This document shows, piece by piece, positions 38,064 through 47,967 of a stretch of DNA of 56,753 nt. The stretch comes from an uncultured Clostridia bacterium (lineage in GTDB: Bacteria; Bacillota; Clostridia; TANB77; CAG-508), in assembly GCA_949948835.1 (NCBI GenBank), contig CATLHF010000012.1, forward strand, positions 1 through 56,753. Direction: 5' to 3'. A model generated the notes under the pieces. That model did not search any database. It was not told where the DNA came from and saw only the letters and a list, made by a program, of their open reading frames with translations. A program made the translations under genes and the position numbers. Each line of letters starts with the position of its first letter. Position 1 is the first letter of the stretch.

Positions 38064-38918
38064 ATGTTAGACGTATTAATCGATACCGTTATCGATAGTG
38101 TTAAATTGTTGCCATTTTTATTTATAGCATATCTCATCATGGAATATATCGAACACAAAACAAGTGAAAAATCCAAAAAAGTAATCCAAAAATCGGGAAA
38201 ATTTGGGCCATTTTTAGGAAGTATCTTAGGAATATTTCCACAATGTGGATTTTCGGCAATGGCAGCTAATTTATATGCAGGAAGAATTATTACACTTGGA
38301 ACATTAATTGCAATCTTTTTATCAACATCAGATGAAATGCTTCCTATTTTATTATCTGAAGCAGTTCCAATAGATATTATTTTAAAAATTTTAGGGATTA
38401 AACTTGTAATTGGAATGATAGCAGGGTTTGTGATTGACTTCATTTTAAGAAAAATAGTAAAAAATGAAAAAGAAGATAAAATTGCAGAAGTATGTGAGCA
38501 TGAACATTGCCATTGTGAAGAAGGTAGTATTTTAAAATCTTCTTTGAAGCATACGATTAGTGTAGTTATTTACATATTCATTATATCCTTTATTCTAAAC
38601 ACAGTTATTCATATCATAGGAGAGGACAACCTTGCAAACTTTATACTAAATAAGCCAATATTAGGACCAATCATAGCAGGAATTGTAGGACTTATTCCAA
38701 ATTGTGCAGCATCAGTACTTCTAACACAGTTATATTTATCAGGAGTTATTAGTGTTGCTACTATGCTTTCTGGTCTGCTTGTAGGAGCAGGAGTAGGAAT
38801 CCTAATTCTTTGCAAAGTAAATAAAGATGCAAAAGAAAATGTAAAAATAATAGGATTATTATACGTAATTGGAGTTATTTCAGGAATATTCTTAGAACTA
38901 ATTGGAGTAACATTTTAA
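38064..38918 (+). CDS. permease, putative manganese/arsenic-type transporter
   Basis: The 284-residue membrane protein has about eight segments in two related halves. Each has an SxL/G-rich motif: FGPFLGSILGIFPQCGFSAMAA, split here as GIFPQCGFSAMAA, and LIPNCAASVLLTQLYLSG. A cytoplasmic His/Cys-rich loop (CEHEHCHCEE, about residues 144-153) could bind metal. It resembles a clostridial family annotated as putative manganese or arsenic efflux permeases. The substrate is not determinable. Confidence 0.75.
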   Translation: MLDVLIDTVIDSVKLLPFLFIAYLIMEYIEHKTSEKSKKVIQKSGKFGPFLGSILGIFPQCGFSAMAANLYAGRIITLGTLIAIFLSTSDEMLPILLSEAVPIDIILKILGIKLVIGMIAGFVIDFILRKIVKNEKEDKIAEVCEHEHCHCEEGSILKSSLKHTISVVIYIFIISFILNTVIHIIGEDNLANFILNKPILGPIIAGIVGLIPNCAASVLLTQLYLSGVISVATMLSGLLVGAGVGILILCKVNKDAKENVKIIGLLYVIGVISGIFLELIGVTF

Positions 38919-38933
38919 AAAAGGAAAGAAAAT

Positions 38934-39702
38934 ATGATACAAATTCCAGAAAAATATAAAGAAAGAATGATAAAATCCTACGGTGAAGAGGGGAAGGACT
39001 GGTTAACTTTGTAGACCAAATTACCAAGTGAAAAAAGAAGCCAATATGCTTAATAAATATGGAGAAATAGCATGTAAGTGTTACTATGAAAATGAAGAAG
39101 ATAGGGTTTTAGTATTAGAAAAACTGATACCAGGAGATACTCCTAATCAAATACCAGAGAGAGAAGAGAGAATAAAAGAATTTACAAAACTTATGAGAAA
39201 AACGGTATTAGAAATAGAAGAGGGAGAATATTCAAGTTATCAAGACCGCATCGAAGAAAGACTAAAAAGTGCGATGGAAAATCCTTTAAAATATGGAGAT
39301 ACTGCACAATTTGTTCCTATAGCATATGAGTACTATCAAGAAATTCAGAAATTAGGATTAAAAAAATATATATTACATGGAGATTTGAATTTAAGAAATA
39401 TCGTAAAAAGTGGTAATACATGGAAAATAATTGATCCGCAAGGAGTCATTGCAGAGGAGATTTTTGAAGTAGTTAAAGTGGTAAGAGGAGAACTGGAAAA
39501 TAGTAGCAAGGTAAAGCAAACACTTGAAGAAACGATTCATTATCTTTCACAAGAACTCTCATATTCAGAAGAATTACTCGCAAAAGTAGTCTTTATTGAA
39601 TTAATACGTATCAATTGTGGGAGAACAAATGAAGACAACAATCAAGAATTTATTAATAGAAATGTGCGATTTGCAAAAGAAGTATTGCAATATTGTCTAT
39701 GA
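38934..39702 (+). pseudogene. aminoglycoside-phosphotransferase-like gene with internal deletion
   Basis: The start MIQIPEKYKERMIKSYGEEG matches the N-terminus of streptomycin 6-kinase-like APH proteins. The C-terminal part has the kinase motifs YILHGDLNLRNIVKSG and IIDPQGVI. Between them the frame stops at 39011-39013 and resumes as LCRPNYQVKKEANMLNKYG. About 50 codons of the N-lobe (nucleotide-binding strands) appear to be missing around 39000-39015. No CGG lies at the junction, so this is a different kind of break. Probably a true pseudogene, unless the assembly is wrong here. Confidence 0.7.
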
Positions 39703-39733
39703 AAAAAGAACGCCTTGGTGCGTTCTTTCTTCA
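39703..39733. terminator. terminator between convergent aph-like gene and pflA
   Basis: AAAGAACGC, a 6-base loop, GCGTTCTTTCTT. Confidence 0.8.
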
Positions 39734-39735
39734 TG

Positions 39736-40448
39736 TTAATTTATTTTTAAAATTTCTTTTGCACGAGAGATATCTTCGTCTGTTGCAGGTCTGATATTTT
39801 CTAATTCATAAGCTTGTCCTAAACTTTCCCATTTAAATTTTCCCATGTCATGATATTTTAATAATTCTACTTTTTCTATATTACTTAAAGAATTAAGAAA
39901 ATCGTTTAATGTTTCTAAATCTTCTTTATTATCGGTTATGCCAGGAATAAGTACCTGCCTAATCCACATGGGTTTATGAATATCGCTTAAATATTTTGCA
40001 AAAGCAAGTTCTTTTTCATTAGAAAAACCAACTAATCCTTTACACTTTTGTGGGTTAATATGTTTAATATCTAAAAGAAATAAGTCGCTTAAGTGGATAA
40101 TCTCTTTTATAGTATCGGTTAATGGTACCATACCGAGAAGTATCAATTGCAACATGAATATGATATTTTTTTAATTCTTTTATAAAATTAAGAACAAAAT
40201 CTGGTTGCAATAAAGGTTCACCACCAGAAAGGGTAACACCACCATTAGAGGCTGTAAAGTAATTTGTATAGTGTTTTATTTTTTCTACTAATTCCTCTAA
40301 AGAAATGACCTCTCCTACATGAGGATTCCATGTATCACGGTTATGGCAGTATTTACAACGAAGATGACAACCTTGCATAAATACAACAAAACGAAGGCCG
40401 GGGACCATCAACAGTCCCCATGGTTTCTACCGAATGAATTCTCGCCAT
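39736..40448 (-). CDS. pflA: pyruvate formate-lyase activating enzyme, two CGG +1 frameshift sites
   Basis: Three frames join into a 236-residue glycyl-radical activase when the C at 40400 and the C at 40135 (minus strand) are skipped. Motifs: [26 protein letters not shown], the radical SAM cluster CHLRCKYC, TLSGGEPLLQ, HVAIDTS-GMVPLTD and the C-terminal KYHDMGKFKW. Both junctions restore highly conserved PflA sequence. The enzyme installs the glycyl radical on PFL, encoded just upstream in the same operon, so it must be functional for PFL to work. Confidence 0.92.
40132..40135 (-). other. CGG +1 frameshift site 12 (pflA)
   Basis: Minus strand ACT TCT CGG TAT GGT becomes ACT TCT GGT ATG GTA CCA when C is skipped, giving the conserved DTSG. 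Confidence 0.93.
40397..40400 (-). other. CGG +1 frameshift site 11 (pflA)
   Basis: Minus strand GGT CCC CGG CCT TCG becomes GGT CCC GGC CTT CGT when C is skipped, giving the invariant DGPGLR. A C4 run makes simple slippage also possible here. Confidence 0.9.
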
Positions 40449-40503
40449 AGTATTTTTATCAAAATTACTCACTAAAAATCACCTCGCTTTTAAATAGTAG
40501 AGA

Positions 40504-40549
40504 AAAGGCCTCTTAAGTAAAGAGGGCAGTCAGCAAAACTGACTGCGGG
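40504..40549 (-). terminator. two hairpins between pfl and pflA
   Basis: On the minus strand GCAGTCAG-TTTTG-CTGACTGC is followed by CCTCTT-TACTT-AAGAGG and CCTTTT. They may attenuate pflA relative to pfl. Confidence 0.65.
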
Positions 40550-40554
40550 TTCTC

Positions 40555-42789
40555 TTAAATTCTTTCATGAATGGTTCTATGGATAACATCCAATTGTTGT
40601 TCACGTGTTAATTTAGTAAAATGAACCGCATATCCAGAAACACGAATCGTAAGTTGTGGATATTTTTCAGGGTGCTCCATAGCATCTTCTAATAAGGCTC
40701 TATCAAATACATTAACATTAATGTGATGTCCTTCACTTGCAAAGTAACCATCTAACATAGAAACTAAATTATTTATTCTTATGGTTTCATCTTTTCCAAG
40801 TGTGGTAGGAGTAATAGAGAAAGTATAAGAAATACCATCTTCTGAATACTCATATGGAAGCTTAGAAACGGAGTTCATAACAGCTAAGGCACCATTTATA
40901 TCTCTTCCATGTAATGGGTTTGCACCAGGACCAAAAGGTTCTCCAGCACTTCTTCCATCTGGCGTATTACCTGTTGCTTTTCCATAAACCACATTAGAAG
41001 TAATGGTTAAAATAGACATCGTTGTTTTGCTATTTCTGTAAGTTTGATATTTTTTCAATTTTTTCATAAAAGTTTTTACTAAACTTACTGCAATATCATC
41101 TGCTCGATCATCATCATTTCCGTATGTTGGAAAATCTCCTTCTATTTCATAATCAGTTGCAAGACCAGTTTCATCTCGAATTACTTTTACTTTCGCATAT
41201 TTAATAGCAGATAGGGAATCAGTTACAACAGAAAGTCCTGCAATTCCACATGCCATCGTTCTTAAAATTTCTTGGTCATGAAGAGCCATTTCAAGTGCTT
41301 CATAAGAGTATTTATCATGCATATAATGAATTGCATTTAATGCTTTTATATAAATCTTTGCAACATAATCCATCATGTTATCAAATTTTTCCATAACATC
41401 ATCATAGTCTAGATATTCTGAGCGAACTGGTTCAAATTTTGGAGTTACTTGTTTTCCTGATATTTCATCTCTACCACCATTAATGGCATAAAGTAAGGTT
41501 TTAGCAAGATTACATCTTGCACCAAAGAATTGCATTTGTTTTCCAATTCTCATAGCTGATACACAACAAGCAATTCCATAATCATCGCCCCAATGTTTTC
41601 TCATTAAATCATCATTTTCATATTGGATAGAAGATGTTTTTATAGATAAATCAGCACAGAAATCTTTAAATGCTTTTGGAAGTCTAGTAGACCACAAAAC
41701 AGTCATGTTTGGTTCTGGGGCAGGTCCTAAGTTTACTAAAGTGTATAACATACGATAAGAGTTTTTGGTAACTAAAGTTCTTCCATCAATTCCCATACCA
41801 CCAATGGATTCTGTTACCCATACAGGGTCTCCACTGAATAATTCATCGTATTCAGGTGTTCTTAAGAATCTTACTAAACGTAATTTCATAACAAAATGAT
41901 CCATTAATTCTTGAGCTTGTTCTTCTGTTAGGGTACCATTTGCTAAATCTCTTTCAATATAAATATCTAAGAATGTAGTTACTCTACCTAAACTCATAGC
42001 AGCACCATTTTGGTCTTTTACAGCAGCTAAATATGCAAAATAAGTCCATTGGATGGCTTCTTTTGCAGTGCTAGCAGGAGATGAAATATCAAAACCATAT
42101 TTTGAAGCCATTACTTTTAGTTGTTCTAGAGCTAATATCTGGTCATGAATTTCTTCACGTTCTTTAATAATGCTTTCTGTTAAAACATCTACATTTAAAT
42201 TATTTAATTCTTCTTTTTTATTAAGAATTAAGGCATCTACACCATATAAAGCAACACGTCTGTAATCTCCAATAATTCTTCCACGTCCATATCCATCTGG
42301 AAGACCTGTAATTAAATGTGAACTTCTAGCAGCACGAATATCGGGAGTGTATACACTAAATACACCATCATTGTGAGTTCTGCGAATCGAATTAAAAATG
42401 TGCTTTACATCTTTATCTACTTCTCTGCCATAAGCGGCACAAGACTTTTCAACAATTTTAATTCCACCAAATGGCATAATGGCTCTTTTTAATGGAGCGT
42501 CTGTTTGAACTCCGACAATTTCTTCTAAATCTTTATCAATATAACCTGCATCATGCGCACTAATGGTGGAAACAGTTTTGGTATCAATATCTAATACTCC
42601 ACCATTTTCTTTTTCCTTTTTATATAATTCTAAAACTTCATTCCATAATTTTTTTGTTTTATCAGTAGGACCTACTAAAAAGTCACGATTTCCTTCATAA
42701 GGGGTATAATTTAATTGAATAAAACCTCTTACATCAATTTCTTTTTGCCAATCGCCTTTTTTAAATCCTTCCCATTGTTTAAAATTCAT
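40555..42789 (-). CDS. pflB: formate C-acetyltransferase (pyruvate formate-lyase)
   Basis: The 744-residue protein has the active-site Cys pair in [13 protein letters not shown] (about residues 410-422) and the glycyl-radical loop [12 protein letters not shown] near the C-terminus. It splits pyruvate with CoA into acetyl-CoA and formate under anaerobic conditions. It lacks any in-frame CGG, as expected for a highly expressed gene. AAGGAGG precedes the start, and pflA follows. Confidence 0.98.
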   Translation of the reverse strand: MNFKQWEGFKKGDWQKEIDVRGFIQLNYTPYEGNRDFLVGPTDKTKKLWNEVLELYKKEKENGGVLDIDTKTVSTISAHDAGYIDKDLEEIVGVQTDAPLKRAIMPFGGIKIVEKSCAAYGREVDKDVKHIFNSIRRTHNDGVFSVYTPDIRAARSSHLITGLPDGYGRGRIIGDYRRVALYGVDALILNKKEELNNLNVDVLTESIIKEREEIHDQILALEQLKVMASKYGFDISSPASTAKEAIQWTYFAYLAAVKDQNGAAMSLGRVTTFLDIYIERDLANGTLTEEQAQELMDHFVMKLRLVRFLRTPEYDELFSGDPVWVTESIGGMGIDGRTLVTKNSYRMLYTLVNLGPAPEPNMTVLWSTRLPKAFKDFCADLSIKTSSIQYENDDLMRKHWGDDYGIACCVSAMRIGKQMQFFGARCNLAKTLLYAINGGRDEISGKQVTPKFEPVRSEYLDYDDVMEKFDNMMDYVAKIYIKALNAIHYMHDKYSYEALEMALHDQEILRTMACGIAGLSVVTDSLSAIKYAKVKVIRDETGLATDYEIEGDFPTYGNDDDRADDIAVSLVKTFMKKLKKYQTYRNSKTTMSILTITSNVVYGKATGNTPDGRSAGEPFGPGANPLHGRDINGALAVMNSVSKLPYEYSEDGISYTFSITPTTLGKDETIRINNLVSMLDGYFASEGHHINVNVFDRALLEDAMEHPEKYPQLTIRVSGYAVHFTKLTREQQLDVIHRTIHERI

Positions 42790-42830
42790 AAAAACCTCCT
42801 TATAATTATTATATTATTCTTCCATTATCC

Positions 42831-42859
42831 ATGATAACATACCAAAAGTCGCAAAGCAA
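42831..42859 (-). promoter_or_regulatory. pfl promoter
   Basis: On the minus strand TTGCTT (42854-42859) and TATCAT (42831-42836) are 17 bp apart, ~40 bp before the start. Confidence 0.65.
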
Positions 42860-42941
42860 TATTAATTTTAAAACAAGAAAAAATTACTTTTGTCACCAAA
42901 TAAAGGAAGAAGAATAAACTATGTAGAAGGAGGAAACAATA

Positions 42942-43295
42942 ATGGGAAATTTTATTCTAACGAGTATCATTTGGACATTAGCTCTTTATGGTTTATTTGA
43001 AATCATTAAAAATATTATATACATATGCTCTGTTACCAAATTAAAATCAGATGGAATTTATATGGTAATTGCAGTAAAAAATCAAGCTAATAAAATAGAA
43101 GGATTTATGCGTTCTATTTTATTTCGTTTTCTTTATGGGAAAGAAAATGATATCAAAAATATTCTTGTGGCAGATTTAGATTCACAAGATGAAACAAAAC
43201 AAATCTTAAATCGAATGCAAAAAGAATATGACATCTTAAAGGTGATCGATTGGAAAGACTGCAAAGAAATGATTGAAAATGTGAAAGAAAATTAA
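42942..43295 (+). CDS. small membrane protein of unknown function
   Basis: The 117-residue protein has one N-terminal membrane helix (about residues 5-28), then a soluble domain with VIAVKNQANKIEGFMRSIL and ILVADLDSQDETKQILNRM. This pattern of sheet and helix resembles the nucleotide-sugar-binding start of a glycosyltransferase, but it is too short to be one. The start follows AGGAGG. No family assigned. Confidence 0.75.
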   Translation: MGNFILTSIIWTLALYGLFEIIKNIIYICSVTKLKSDGIYMVIAVKNQANKIEGFMRSILFRFLYGKENDIKNILVADLDSQDETKQILNRMQKEYDILKVIDWKDCKEMIENVKEN

Positions 43296-43307
43296 ACAAA
43301 TAAAACA

Positions 43308-43353
43308 TTGTATAATCAAAAAAAATCTAGTATAATAATACTAGATTTTTTAA
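43308..43353 (+). promoter_or_regulatory. promoter embedded in a terminator hairpin
   Basis: TTGTAT (43308-43313), 17 bp, TATAAT (43331-43336). The -10 lies in the loop region of a hairpin, AAATCTAGTAT with ATACTAGATTTTTT (43323-43350), that terminates the previous gene. Confidence 0.65.
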
Positions 43354-43365
43354 TGCGGAGGAAAC

Positions 43366-44751
43366 ATGGAAACAAAAGAAAGAAAGATTAGTGTTAGTAA
43401 AATTTTATATATAATATTAGTTATTGCTTTAATATTAGTGGCAGTAAAATTATATACGAAGTTTCAAGAGAAGAATTTTAATGATTTTGTGCGAACAGAG
43501 TATCATTTATATTCATCTGAATTTAAAAAAGATAAAGAAGTAAAATATTCAAGTCACGATAGTTACAAAATTAAATCAGATATAGCAAATGATGCAATGT
43601 TTTATAAAGAGGTAAAAGTAACCCCAAATACTCCATATAAAGTAACTTGTATGGTAAAAACAAAAGATGTAAAAACGCTAAAAGAAGTATCGAATGCAGG
43701 AGCACACATTAGTATTGCTGATACAGTAGAAAAATCAAAAAGTATAACAGGGACCAATGATTGGCAAAAGTTAGAATTTATTTTTAATTCAAAAAATAGA
43801 ACAAGTGTGAAATTAGGATTTCGCTTAGGATCTTACGATGACAACTGTACAGGAACAGCATGGTTTTCGGATTTTACAATTGAATCTGGTATTCAAACGC
43901 AAGATGCTAATTGGAATTTTGCTTGTTTTGTTTTTACAAATACCAATGTAAGTATTGAAAAGGATGGAAAAAAAGAATCAATCAAATTAGAAATGACTTC
44001 TACTGACATAGAAGATATGAAACAAAACATAGAACGTTTTAAAACATCATGTGCAGAGTTATCGAAACGAAAAATGAGTGTGAATTATGATTTTATAACA
44101 ATTAATGAACCGATTACTTCTTTATCATATGATAACGAAAATGGGTATTATGTAGCACCAGAAAATATTGAAAACTTAATAGAACCATATGTGAAAGCAA
44201 GAAACTATGACCATATTTTTATATGTGTACGTTTAGGGGACAATGAACATCAAAAAGATATTCCTGTTTATGATTGGATTGGTCTTGGAGGAATGGACTA
44301 TTTAGGAATTGGATTTTCTAATATTCGTTTACCAAATAGTACTAGAAGTTATACCTATAAATATGATACAAGAGTAAATACATTTCCAGAAGAAGTATTT
44401 ATTCATGAATTTTTACATTCACTAGAAAGAAATGCAAAAGAATATGGGTTAGAAAGACCAGAATTACATGATTATGCAAAATATGGTTATAAAGAAGAAC
44501 GATTAATAGGACTTAAAAAATGGTATGAAGATTATATGAACTGTAACATTAAAACAAGCTCTGGTTATATCGGACTAGATCCAATAGTATATAAATTAAA
44601 ACCAAACCATGAAGAGGATTTTTCATATTCATATAAAATAGATGAATTTTATGAACCAAGTAATATTATCGAAAAAATAAAGCAAATAGTATTAAAAGCA
44701 CTTGAAAATGTAACCGTGATGACAAAAAAGAAAGAAGGAAATATGATATAA
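43366..44751 (+). CDS. membrane-anchored protein with carbohydrate-binding-like domain and HExxH protease domain
   Basis: The 461-residue protein has an N-terminal membrane helix (about residues 12-27), then a beta-sandwich resembling CBM4/9-type domains ([20 protein letters not shown] ... [10 protein letters not shown]). The C-terminal domain carries the zinc motif [19 protein letters not shown] (about residues 344-362). It is probably an extracellular metallopeptidase anchored at the membrane. Its stop overlaps the queA start by one base (TAATG), so the two are translationally coupled. Confidence 0.78.
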   Translation: METKERKISVSKILYIILVIALILVAVKLYTKFQEKNFNDFVRTEYHLYSSEFKKDKEVKYSSHDSYKIKSDIANDAMFYKEVKVTPNTPYKVTCMVKTKDVKTLKEVSNAGAHISIADTVEKSKSITGTNDWQKLEFIFNSKNRTSVKLGFRLGSYDDNCTGTAWFSDFTIESGIQTQDANWNFACFVFTNTNVSIEKDGKKESIKLEMTSTDIEDMKQNIERFKTSCAELSKRKMSVNYDFITINEPITSLSYDNENGYYVAPENIENLIEPYVKARNYDHIFICVRLGDNEHQKDIPVYDWIGLGGMDYLGIGFSNIRLPNSTRSYTYKYDTRVNTFPEEVFIHEFLHSLERNAKEYGLERPELHDYAKYGYKEERLIGLKKWYEDYMNCNIKTSSGYIGLDPIVYKLKPNHEEDFSYSYKIDEFYEPSNIIEKIKQIVLKALENVTVMTKKKEGNMI

Positions 44752-45773
44752 TGAACGTTTCAGAATTTAATTATGATTTACCAGAAGAATTAATTGCGCA
44801 ACATCCCATGGAAAAACGAGATGAATCAAGATTAATGATACTAGATAAAACAGCAAAAACAATAGAACACAAAGTGTTTAAAGATATTTTAGATGAGCTA
44901 AAACCAGGAGATTGCTTAGTACGAAATAATACAAAAGTAATACCAGCAAGATTATATGGAAAAAAAGAAACTGGTGCAAATGTAGAATTTTTACTATTAA
45001 ATAGAATTGAAGGAGATATTTGGGAAACGATTGTAAGACCAGGTAACAAATTACATGTTGGAACAAAGGTTATTTTTGGTGAAGGATTATTACAAGCAGA
45101 AATTTTAGATACGATGCCAGGAGGAACGAGAAAAGTAAAATTTCAATATGAAGGAATTTTTAATGAAATTTTAGACCAAATAGGACTTATGCCATTACCA
45201 CCTTATATTCATGAGACTTTAAAGAAAAAAGAACGTTATCAAACTGTATATGCAACATATGAAGGTTCAGCTGCAGCTCCAACAGCAGGTCTACATTTTA
45301 CAGAAGAACTGTTGGAAAAGATAAAACAAAAAGGAGTGGAAATTGCAAATGTAACCTTGCATGTAGGAATTGGAACATTTAGACCAGTAAAAGAAGAAAC
45401 TGTAGAAGAACATGAAATGCATACAGAACATTTCTATATAAAGAAAGAGGATGCAGATAAAATTAATAAAACAAAACAAAATGGTGGAAGAATTATTGCA
45501 GTAGGAACTACATCTTGTAGAGTATTAGAGTCAGTTGCAGATGAAAATGGTATGGTAAAAGAAACAGAAGGAGATACGAACATTTTTATTTATCCAGGAT
45601 ATCATTTTAAATGCTTAGACGCACTAATAACAAATTTCCATTTGCCACAGTCTACATTACTAATGCTAGTATCTGCACTTGCAGGACGTGAATATATGAT
45701 GAGTGCATACAAAGAAGCAGTAGAACAAAAATATCGTTTCTTTAGTTTTGGAGATGCTATGTTTATAAAATAA
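44751..45773 (+). CDS. queA: S-adenosylmethionine:tRNA ribosyltransferase-isomerase
   Basis: The 340-residue protein begins [19 protein letters not shown] and has [40 protein letters not shown] and the C-terminal [13 protein letters not shown]. It makes epoxyqueuosine in the tRNA wobble base. No tgt or queG is in the window. The coupled ATG overlaps the preceding stop. Confidence 0.98.
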   Translation: MNVSEFNYDLPEELIAQHPMEKRDESRLMILDKTAKTIEHKVFKDILDELKPGDCLVRNNTKVIPARLYGKKETGANVEFLLLNRIEGDIWETIVRPGNKLHVGTKVIFGEGLLQAEILDTMPGGTRKVKFQYEGIFNEILDQIGLMPLPPYIHETLKKKERYQTVYATYEGSAAAPTAGLHFTEELLEKIKQKGVEIANVTLHVGIGTFRPVKEETVEEHEMHTEHFYIKKEDADKINKTKQNGGRIIAVGTTSCRVLESVADENGMVKETEGDTNIFIYPGYHFKCLDALITNFHLPQSTLLMLVSALAGREYMMSAYKEAVEQKYRFFSFGDAMFIK

Positions 45774-45782
45774 AAGAAAGGC

Positions 45783-45890
45783 ATTATGTTTCTTTCTTAT
45801 CTTCATGCCTTGACAAATATCATTAGTAAATATAGACTATATTCATATTGTAATAAGAGAAATACTAAGGAAAAAGGAGAAATCAAATGA
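45783..45890 (+). repeat. leader repeat copy B before an RCC1-repeat surface gene
   Basis: Nearly identical to 7732-7838. Contains TTGACA (45810-45815), 17 bp, TAGACT (45833-45838) and AAAAAGGAGAAATCAAATG. Its 5' end begins within 10 bp of the queA stop. Confidence 0.92.
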
Positions 45891-47869
45891 ACTATAAAGG
45901 TATTTGTTTTAATAAAGTGGCAAGAGATAGTAAAGGAATCACATTAGTAGCACTAGTCATCACAATTATTGTACTATTAATCCTAGCAGGAGTCGTAATA
46001 AACTTAGTACTAGGAGAAAATGGAATACTACAAATAGGAAAAAAAGCAACAGAGAAACACAAAATAGAAAGCATACGAGAAAAAGTAGAACTAGGAATGG
46101 TAGACTACAAAGCAAAAGCATTACTAGTTGATGAAGAAGTAACTATAGAAAGTGTACTACAAGAATTAGTAGAGAAAGAAGTATTTGATAGTATCGATAA
46201 ACCAGAAGAAATAGGAGTAGTTGGAGAATACGATGTAAAACTAAAATACAACGAAAACCATGAAGTTGTAATCGAATATATTAAGAAAGCAACAGGAGTA
46301 AGAATCACATACAAACTACAACCAGCAGGATATACCAATGAACCAAAAGTAAATATTATATTTAAAGTAACAGGAAAAGTAAAGAGTGTAACAAATCCAA
46401 ATAGTTCAGTAGCATATCCACAAAATAATGTAGTAGAAGTAGAGTATGAAGTAACAGCAAACGGAAGTTATTTATTTAAAGTAGAAAACGAAGAAGGAGT
46501 TGTAACAGACAAAGAAGTAATAGTAGACACCATCGATACAGAAGCACCAGTAAGATGTGACATAACAGTAACAACAACAAGTACAGGTTTTACCATACAA
46601 GCAACAGCAGAAGACGCAGAAGCAACGGAAACCAGTGTAAAAAGTGGAATTGACTATTTTGAATACTATGTAAATGGAGAAAAACAAAAAAGTAATGAAA
46701 TAACAGGATTATCACAAGGAAGCTATACAGTATATGTAATAGCATATGACAAAGCAGGAAACCCAAAACAAAGTGAAGAACAGACCATAAAAATGTCAAG
46801 AAAAATAGCAAAAATAGCAGCTGGAGGATTTCACAGTTTGGCAATTGATGAAGAAGGAAACTTATGGGCATGGGGAGCTAATGATAAAGGGCAATTAGGA
46901 GATGGGACGACATCTAGAAGATTAACACCTGTTCCAATAATGGAAGGAACAAAATTTAAAGAAATAGTAGCAACAAATCATAGCTTAGCAATTGATGAAG
47001 AAGGAAACTTATGGGCATGGGGATATAATTCGGACGGACAATTAGGAAATGGTGGAAGTGGAAACATTACAGTATCAAAGGCGCCTTGCCAAACAGAGCC
47101 AGTCCAAATCAAATCAGGAACAAAGTTTAAAAAGATAGCGGCATCAAATTGGCATAGTTTAGCAATTGACGAAGATGGAAACTTATGGGTATGGGGGATG
47201 AATCATATCGGCCAACTGGGAGCTGGAGGAACAACAGATAAAACAACACCAGTTCAAGTAATGGTAGGAACAAAATTTAAAGGAATAGCTGCAGCAGCTT
47301 ACGATAGCTTAGCCATCGATGAAGAAGGAAATCTATGGGGATGTGGAGTAAATACAGAAGGAGAATTAGGAGATGGTACAACAACTTCTAGAAAAAGCTA
47401 TATTAAAATCAAATCAGGAACAAAATTTAAAGAAGCAACTATGGGAGAAATACGTACTAGTTTCACGATTGATGAAGGAGGAAATTTGTGGGCTTCAGGA
47501 GATAATAACTATGGGACATTGGGGGATGGTACTACAACCGATCGAAAAAGCCCAATACAAATTAAATCTGGAACATTTTTTAAAAAAGTGTCAGCATTTG
47601 ATAGACATACTTTAGCAATTGACGAAGAAGGTAATCTGTGGGTATGGGGAAATATTGCAACAAATGGATTAGGAGATGGTACAACAACTTCTAGAAAAAG
47701 CCCAGTTCAAATCAAATCAGGAACAAAATTTAAAGAAATAGCAGCAGGAGGTGTTCATAGTTTAGCAATTGATGAAACAGGAAATTTATGGGCATGGGGT
47801 AACGGTGCTTCGGGAGCATTAGGAGATGGAGCAACATCTGTGAGACTAACACCAGTACAGATATTTTAA
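45887..47869 (+). CDS. pilin-like leader fused to RCC1-type repeats (surface protein)
   Basis: The 660-residue protein has a prepilin-like N-terminus (KGITLVALVITIIVLLILAG, residues 16-35), then GENGILQIGKKATEKHKIES, beta domains with an Ig-like YVIAYDKAGNP (about residue 285), and at least six RCC1 repeats of about 50 residues (HSLAIDEEGNLWAWG ... GQLGDGTT). These should form a beta-propeller. It is exported or membrane-attached. The repeats are nearly identical in DNA, so copy number could change by recombination. The frame is unbroken and serves as an internal control for site 1 at 7958. Confidence 0.88.
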   Translation: MNYKGICFNKVARDSKGITLVALVITIIVLLILAGVVINLVLGENGILQIGKKATEKHKIESIREKVELGMVDYKAKALLVDEEVTIESVLQELVEKEVFDSIDKPEEIGVVGEYDVKLKYNENHEVVIEYIKKATGVRITYKLQPAGYTNEPKVNIIFKVTGKVKSVTNPNSSVAYPQNNVVEVEYEVTANGSYLFKVENEEGVVTDKEVIVDTIDTEAPVRCDITVTTTSTGFTIQATAEDAEATETSVKSGIDYFEYYVNGEKQKSNEITGLSQGSYTVYVIAYDKAGNPKQSEEQTIKMSRKIAKIAAGGFHSLAIDEEGNLWAWGANDKGQLGDGTTSRRLTPVPIMEGTKFKEIVATNHSLAIDEEGNLWAWGYNSDGQLGNGGSGNITVSKAPCQTEPVQIKSGTKFKKIAASNWHSLAIDEDGNLWVWGMNHIGQLGAGGTTDKTTPVQVMVGTKFKGIAAAAYDSLAIDEEGNLWGCGVNTEGELGDGTTTSRKSYIKIKSGTKFKEATMGEIRTSFTIDEGGNLWASGDNNYGTLGDGTTTDRKSPIQIKSGTFFKKVSAFDRHTLAIDEEGNLWVWGNIATNGLGDGTTTSRKSPVQIKSGTKFKEIAAGGVHSLAIDETGNLWAWGNGASGALGDGATSVRLTPVQIF

Positions 47870-47877
47870 ATAAACCA

Positions 47878-47920
47878 TAAAAAAGCAAATATTTTATCAA
47901 AAAATGTTTGCTTTTTTTGT
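47878..47920 (+). terminator. rho-independent terminator
   Basis: AAAAAGCAAATATTTT pairs with AAAATGTTTGCTTTTTTT. Confidence 0.88.
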
Positions 47921-47967
47921 TAGATATGGTAAGATAGAGGATAGAGAATTTTTAAAGGAGGTTCTAG

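Noticed and set aside
7835..40448. Reassignment of CGG to another amino acid without a frameshift
   Set aside because: At every one of the twelve sites, reading CGG as any single amino acid leads to a stop or unrelated sequence in the zero frame within a short distance; only a +1 shift restores homology.
46800..47860. Tandem DNA repeats as a possible CRISPR or satellite
   Set aside because: They are RCC1 protein repeats in one long open frame.
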